Assembly: GCA_929200455.1 (NCBI GenBank) | Contig: CAKMZR010000086.1 | Coordinates: forward strand, 1 to 6,992 | Reading direction: 5' to 3' | Origin: an uncultured Alphaproteobacteria bacterium | GTDB taxonomy: Bacteria > Pseudomonadota > Alphaproteobacteria > CAKMZR01 | DNA length: 6,992 nt | Shown: one piece after another, positions 1 to 6,000 of the stretch | How the letters are laid out: every line of letters starts with the position of its first letter | Position numbering within the stretch: position 1 is the stretch's first letter | Program-made: the position numbers and the translations under genes | The notes under the pieces: generated by a model | The model's database searches: none | What the model was told of the DNA's origin: nothing | The model's input: only the letters and a program-made list of their open reading frames with translations

Positions 1-1
1 A

Positions 2-67
2 ACTTGTAGGGAGGCCTGTAAGGCTATCTTCAAGTTCGTATGAGGTATCTGTGTGGATGGAGGGGGC
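2..67 (-). other. Start of the segment after D24, cut by the window edge
   Basis: The last 22 codons in view follow the altered linker. They read S-I-H-T-D-T-S-Y-E-L-E-D-S-L and then T-G-L-P-T-S. This does not match the start of type A units (no x-L-x-L or G-G-A-T follows) or the D-T-x-x-S-I start of type B. It may begin a differently built domain or the region beyond the Ig array; too little is visible to choose. Confidence 0.5.
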
Positions 68-3000
68 TGTGACGGTGATGGTGATGGGGTCTGAGGCTAT
101 ACCTTGGTTTCCGACGGCATCATCGACACGAGCGGTGAAGGTGTGGCTTGAAGCGGATAGGGGGGAGGTGAGTGTGATGACGGCGTTTCCATTTTCGTCT
201 GCGGTGGCTTCGGCGACGATGCTATTGCTTTGGTCTAGTATTTTTACGAGTCCTCCGGCTTCAGTCGTGAGCGTGAAAGAGGGTGTTGTATCGGAAGTGG
301 AAGTTCCGCCGCTTTGTAGAGCGAAGTCTGAAGGTTTGTCGGGAGCGACGGTATCGATAGTGATGGTAAGCTGTACGTCACTCCAAGCACCGAAGTTCCC
401 GGCATGGTCTCTGGCTCGAGCGGATATATCATAGGTTCCATCAGAGAAGGGTTGTAAGGTATGAGGAGTTTGGTCGACTTGAGTGATTCCTTCTCCGAGC
501 AATACTTGGAAAGAGTTTATGTTTATATTCTGATTGGTGACAGGATCGATGCCTCGTAAGAAGACTCGTGTATTTTCTTCGCCGGTGATACGGAAAGTGG
601 GAGTGTTGTTATTTGATACGGCGGGTCCGACTAAGGTGACGGAAGGTGTAAGAGTAGGAGCGGTATAGTCGAAAATGAGAGGGAGGCTATGTTCTGTGGT
701 ATATTTATTTCCGGCGGGGTCTGTGAGTACGGCGTAAGCGTTATATATTCCTTCGTCAGGAGAAGAGGGTAGGTTGAGTTGAGTATTTCCGTTTGTAAAG
801 CTTCCTGTGAGATTGGTGTATGAAGTTACAGCTTTTGTGGTTTGATGTATGAGATAAAAATCGGCTTTTAGATTTTCTTCGCCGCCTCTTATGGCGGGAG
901 TTTTTGAGTGGTTTTCACCGATATAAAAGCTGTTCTGGAAAGTGTTGAAGATGTTTCCGGCATTATAAGACCATGCGGTGGTAAGATCGCCAGGAATAGT
1001 GGTATCGATGGTTGAAGTGACAGTTCCGCTTGTATGGCTTATATTGCCGGCTTTATCGCGAATTTTGGCAGTGAAGTGATAGCTTGCGTCTCGAATTCCG
1101 ACGTTGGAAAAGAGAGTGGCTTGTCCTGTTTCATCGATGAGTTGTTCTGCGATGAATCCGCCATTTCTGAAGAGCATAGCGAATGATCCGGTTTCCCCTG
1201 TGATGAGGAATTCTGGAGTTGGGTCATTAGTGAGAGTAGGAGTAGCCCCGCCAACCATGGCGATAGTGGGTCTTGAGGGAGCGACGTTATCGTAGAAGAG
1301 GGAACGTTCGATGACGGTGGTATTATTTTGCGTATCGGTGATGGAGAGAGAGATTTCGTGTGCCCCGAGGCTGAGTTCTGCGAAGGTGTAAGAGAAATTG
1401 CGTTCTGTTGTGGTGAAGTTTTCGATGTTTGTGCCGTCTAGGGTGATAGCGATTTGAGAGCCGATGCCGACTTCGATAGAGATTTTGGGTGTGGAGTCTT
1501 GAGTATAGAAGACGGTATCCCCGACGTGGGTTTCTGAGTTTTCGATATTGAGGACGCCGATGGAGACATCGGTATCGACGACAAGATTGAAGAGGTCTGA
1601 GTCAGTGGAGACATTGCCGGCGTGGTCGATGACTCTTGCTTTTAAGGAGTGGTTGCCGTTGGCATATGTGGTGTTATAGAGTACGTCACCATTTTTGTCT
1701 GCTTTGATTTGGGAGAGGGTTTGATTTTGGCTATTTCGGAATTCGACGAGAAGGAAAGCTTCTGTTTTGAGGTAAATGATTTGTTTTGTGGAAGAAGTGA
1801 GGGTATCGGTGATGCCGTTTAGGAGTTGTAAATCTGGTTTATTGGGAGCTTGATTGTCGAAGACGACGGTTCTGGAGAAAGAGGTAGTGCGTCCATCATC
1901 GCCGGTGATTTGGACATTGATGAGATGTTGAGCGTTGAGAGTGAGATTGGAGAGGGTGTAAGAAAATGTTCCGGGAGTTTGATTTGAGGTGGTTGTATTT
2001 CCGCCTTCAGTGATGGTGACAGTAGCGTTTGCACTGAGGTCGAAAGAGATGGAGGTATTTTGGGTTTGGGAGTAGAAGATATTGTTGTCCTCTCGGGTTG
2101 AGGAGATGTCGATATTGGAAACGAGAGCGAGAGTATCGACGGTGATGCTGACATGTTCGGAATGGCTTGTGTGTCCGACTTTATCTTTAGCGATGGCGAC
2201 GATGCTATAGACTCCGTTTTCGAGGTTTGTAGTGATGAGAGCGTGTCCGTTTTCGTCTGCTTTGGCTTCTCCGATTTTTTCGCCTACGACGTGGCCATTA
2301 TTTTTGTGGATGGCGATGGTAGAGAAGGCTTCGGAGTAGACGGAGAATTGCTGAGAGTTTTTTGCGGAGACGTCAGTAGAGATATCGTTGACAAGCAGAG
2401 GAGTAGTAGCTTGGATGGGAGGAGTCATATCGATGATGAGATTTTTTATGACTTCGAGAGTATTTCCGGCGGGGTCTTGAGCGACGAATTTGAGGTTGTT
2501 ATGGGCCCCTTCTTTGAAGTGATCATAGGGAATGATAGTGAAAGAGTTTCCGGTGGGATGGGCGTGAGTGGCTTCACCGAGTTTATTGCCATTTTCGTCG
2601 AATACGGAGATGATTGAGCCGCGATCGAGGAAGTCGATGAAGAAGTATAATATGACATGTTTTGAATAGAGAGTGTCTTCATTTGGAACTATGGCTTGGT
2701 GGCTTACGCGTATTTTCCTGATAGATATTTGTGTATCGATGGTGATGGGAGCGATGTCACTTTCTAGGCTTTCGTTACCGGCACTGTCAGTAGCGGTTGC
2801 GTGTAAATTGTATAGATTGTCATCGAGAGCGTCTGAGAAGGTGAAGGAAGCGATTCCTTGAGCGTTAGCGTTGATTTGAGCGATGAGGATGTCGTTACTG
2901 AAGAGTTTTACGAGAGAGTTTGCTTCTGCGGTGATTTGGAGTTCTGGAGTATTATCGTTTGTGAGGGAATCTGAGGCCCCTCCGATGAGAGCGATGGATG

Positions 3001-6000
3001 GTTTATTGGGAGCTTGAGAGTCGACGGTGATGGAGATGGTGTCGCTTACGATGCTTTGATTGCCGGCGGCATCTGTGGCTTGAGCGGATATTTGGTGAGC
3101 ACCGTCGCTGAGTAGAGATGCGGTGATGGAAGCGATTCCTTGACTGTTGGCGACGGCTTCGCCGATGATGTTTGATCCGCTGAAGAAGGTGACGGTGGTT
3201 CCGACTTCGGCTTCTACGGAGAAGTCGGGCGTGTTGTCACTGGAAATGGAGGGCGTGTGAGTTCCGTTCATGGCGAGATTTTGGGGTTTATTGGGAGCGA
3301 CGGTATCTATGGTGAAAGTGAGGTTTGCACTTGAGGAGCTTGTATTATTGAAGTTGTCCCGAGCGCGAGCGTTGATATTGTATTCCCCGTCTGGAGTTTC
3401 TGTGAGGGTGAGAGTGGCATTGCCTTCGCTGTCTGCGGAAGTTTCGCCTATGATGTTATTGTTATTGAAGAAGATGACGGTGGTTCCAGCGGTTGATTTT
3501 GCGAAGAGCACGATGGTATTTTCGTTGATGAAGGATTCGGTTTTGCCGAAGACTTGTAGTTCTGTGGGTGTGTCTGGAGGTGTGGCGTCGATGACGAGAG
3601 TTTTGGTGATTTCGGCGGTATTTCCGGCGAGGTCTTGCATACGGATGGTGATTTGGTGCGTTCCTTCCTCTAGGGGGTTATTGAGTGCTACTGAGAGATG
3701 ATTGACGTCGGTAGAGGAGTAAGTGGCTTGTCCGATTACGTTTCCGTTTGTGAGGATTGTGGCGGTAGATCCTGTTTCTGGCCAATCGATGTTGAAGGAA
3801 GTATTTTTCAAGTTTGTATAGAGAGTATCGTCATTGGCTCTATCGATTTGCCCGGACACGCGGACATTGTTGATAGAAATCTGAGTATCCACGGTGAAGG
3901 ACATGGTTTCGCTTATGGAGCTTTCGTTTCCGGCACTGTCGGTGGCGGTAGCATGGACGCTGTAGGCGTTGTCGTTGAGTTGGGATGCGGTGATGGAAGC
4001 GATACCTTGGGCGTTAGCGACGGCTTGTCCGATGAGGGTGGTATTGTGGAAGAGTTTGACGAGAGCCCCAACTTCTGCGGTGACGTGGATTTCTGGAGTA
4101 TTGTCCTTGGTAAGAGAGGCGGTGGCTCCTCCGATGAGAGCGATATTGGATGGTTTGTCAGGAGTTTGCGTATCGATGGTGACGGCGAGGGCATCGCTTG
4201 CGATACTTTTATTTCCTGCGGCATCGGTGGCTTGAGTGGTGATTTGGTGTGTTCCGTCGCTGAGTAGAGATGCGGTGATGGAAGCTTGTCCTTGACTGTT
4301 TGCGACGGCTTCGCCGATTTTATTTGCCCCACTGAAGAAGACGACGGTGGTTCCTGCTTCGGCTTCTACGGAGAAGACAGGAGTGGAGTCACTGGAAGTG
4401 GAGGGAGAGAAGGTTCCGTCCATGGAGAGGTTTTGAGGTTGATTGGGAGCTTGAGTATCGATGGTGATAGTGAGGGGTTGAGAGTTTTGGCTTTTGTTTC
4501 CGGCGAGGTCTGTTGCGTAGGCACGTATGGCGTGTGTACCGTCTGAGAGGGATTGATTGATGGTGACGGAAGCGACGCCTTGTGCATTTGCGGAAGCTTC
4601 GCCGATGATGTTGTCGTTTGCGTCGATGAGGGTGACGGTAGCGAGAGCTTCTGCGTTGATGTTTAGGGTTGGGGTATTGTCGTTTATGGGATCGTTGTCT
4701 GTATTTCCTTGGATGGTGATGGCGGATGGAGGGTTGGGAGTGGTGGTGTCGACGTGGAAAGAGAATTCCTGACTATTTGAGCTACGGTTTCCGGCGGCAT
4801 CGGTGGCGACGGCGGTGAGGGTGTGTTGGCTTTCGCTGAGAGCTTGTGAGGGCGTGAGGGTAGCGATTCCTGTATCTCCGACGGTTTCTGAGGCGATGAC
4901 GTTATTGTCTGAATCGAGTATTTCGACGGTGGTTCCGGCATCTGCGTTGACAACGAAGGTTGGTGTTGTGTCTTGAGTATGGAGTCTGCCATTCTGGAGA
5001 GCGAGTCCTTGAGGGGTGCTAGGAGGAATGGCGTCGACGACGAAGGTGAGAGGCGTACTTCTTGGGCTTGGGTTGTCTGCGGCGTCACGCGTTTCAGCGG
5101 TGAAGGAGTGGCTTCCGTTGTCGAGATTTGTGAGGGAGATGGCGGCGATTCCTTGAGCGTTAGCGACGGCGGATCCGACGGCGTTATTTTGGCTATCGAA
5201 CAAGGTGACGGTACTTCCGACTTCGCTAGAGACATGGATGGTGACGTCTGTATTTCGTGTGAGCGAGGGAGAAGCTCCTCCGATGAGAGAGAGGTGGGAA
5301 GGGGTATCGGGAGCGATGGTATCGAGTAGGATATTGAGTGTTTCGGAAGGAGAGCTTACGTTTGTGGCGACATCTGTGGCGATGGTGTGTAGGGTGAAGC
5401 TTCCGTCTGACAATTCTGAGGAAGTGAGTGAAGCGAGTCCGTTTTCGTTTGCGATGACTTCGCCGACGTTGACGTCATTGACGAAGAAAGTGACGGTGGA
5501 TCCGGCTTCTGCATTTACGGTGAAGGTGGGAGTTTTGTTATTGATGAAGAGGGGGGAGTCATCATCTTTTATGGTGAGATTTGAGGGAGCGTTGGGAGCG
5601 GTTGTATCGATGGTGATGGTGGCGTAGCTTGAGAACGTGCTAAGGTTTCCGGCGGCATCGACGGTTTGAGCTTTGATAGAGTGTACGCCGTCTGCGAGGG
5701 GTTTGTCGTAAGTGATATCGATGATGAAGGAGGTTCCGTCTGCGACTCCGGTTCCGATACGTTCATTATTTTTGTTATAGAGATGAGCGGTGAGTCCGAC
5801 TTCACCGATGATGACCAAGGTTCGGATGTTATTATTATTTGAGAGCATGTAGTCGAGTTCGCTTATGATTCCGATGAAGGAGGGTTGAGCGGGTTTGTTG
5901 GGCACGGTGGAATCTACGGAGAAGGTGAAGGGTTCGGATTCTACGCTTATATTCCCGAAGGGGTCGATGGCCCGAGCGGTGAGTATGAAAGAGTTGTCGG

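Noticed and set aside
2153..2617. 154-codon plus-strand open frame
   Set aside because: It is also in the exact antisense register of the Ig-like gene; its acidic, aromatic composition is the mirror of D16-D17, and no plausible ribosome binding site or domain is seen.
2646..2651. Perfect TATAAT hexamer on the plus strand, a possible -10 element
   Set aside because: It is inside the coding sequence of D16 in antisense, there is no -35 match at a proper distance (the nearest TTGA-like sequence is too far upstream), and no gene follows on the plus strand.
2600..2660. Hydrophobic aromatic stretch in D16 as a possible membrane helix
   Set aside because: The run V-I-L-Y-F-F-I-D-F-L-D is under a dozen residues with two Asp in it, and both ends of the domain align with type B Ig-like units.
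3698..4267. 189-codon plus-strand open frame, rich in Gly, Ser, Asp and Val
   Set aside because: It lies codon-for-codon opposite the long minus-strand frame and crosses domains D10-D12 with no motif of its own. Its composition is the complement of Thr, Ala, Ile and Ser codons, so it is a shadow.
3913..4332. 139-codon minus-strand Ser/Pro-rich open frame
   Set aside because: It is another shifted frame within D10-D11, with no recognisable domain.
4684..5235. 183-codon minus-strand open frame, rich in Ser and Pro
   Set aside because: It is a shifted reading of the same repeats (D7-D9). The overlapping frame gives clear Ig-like motifs and continues without a stop, while this one is low-complexity Ser/Pro/Thr.
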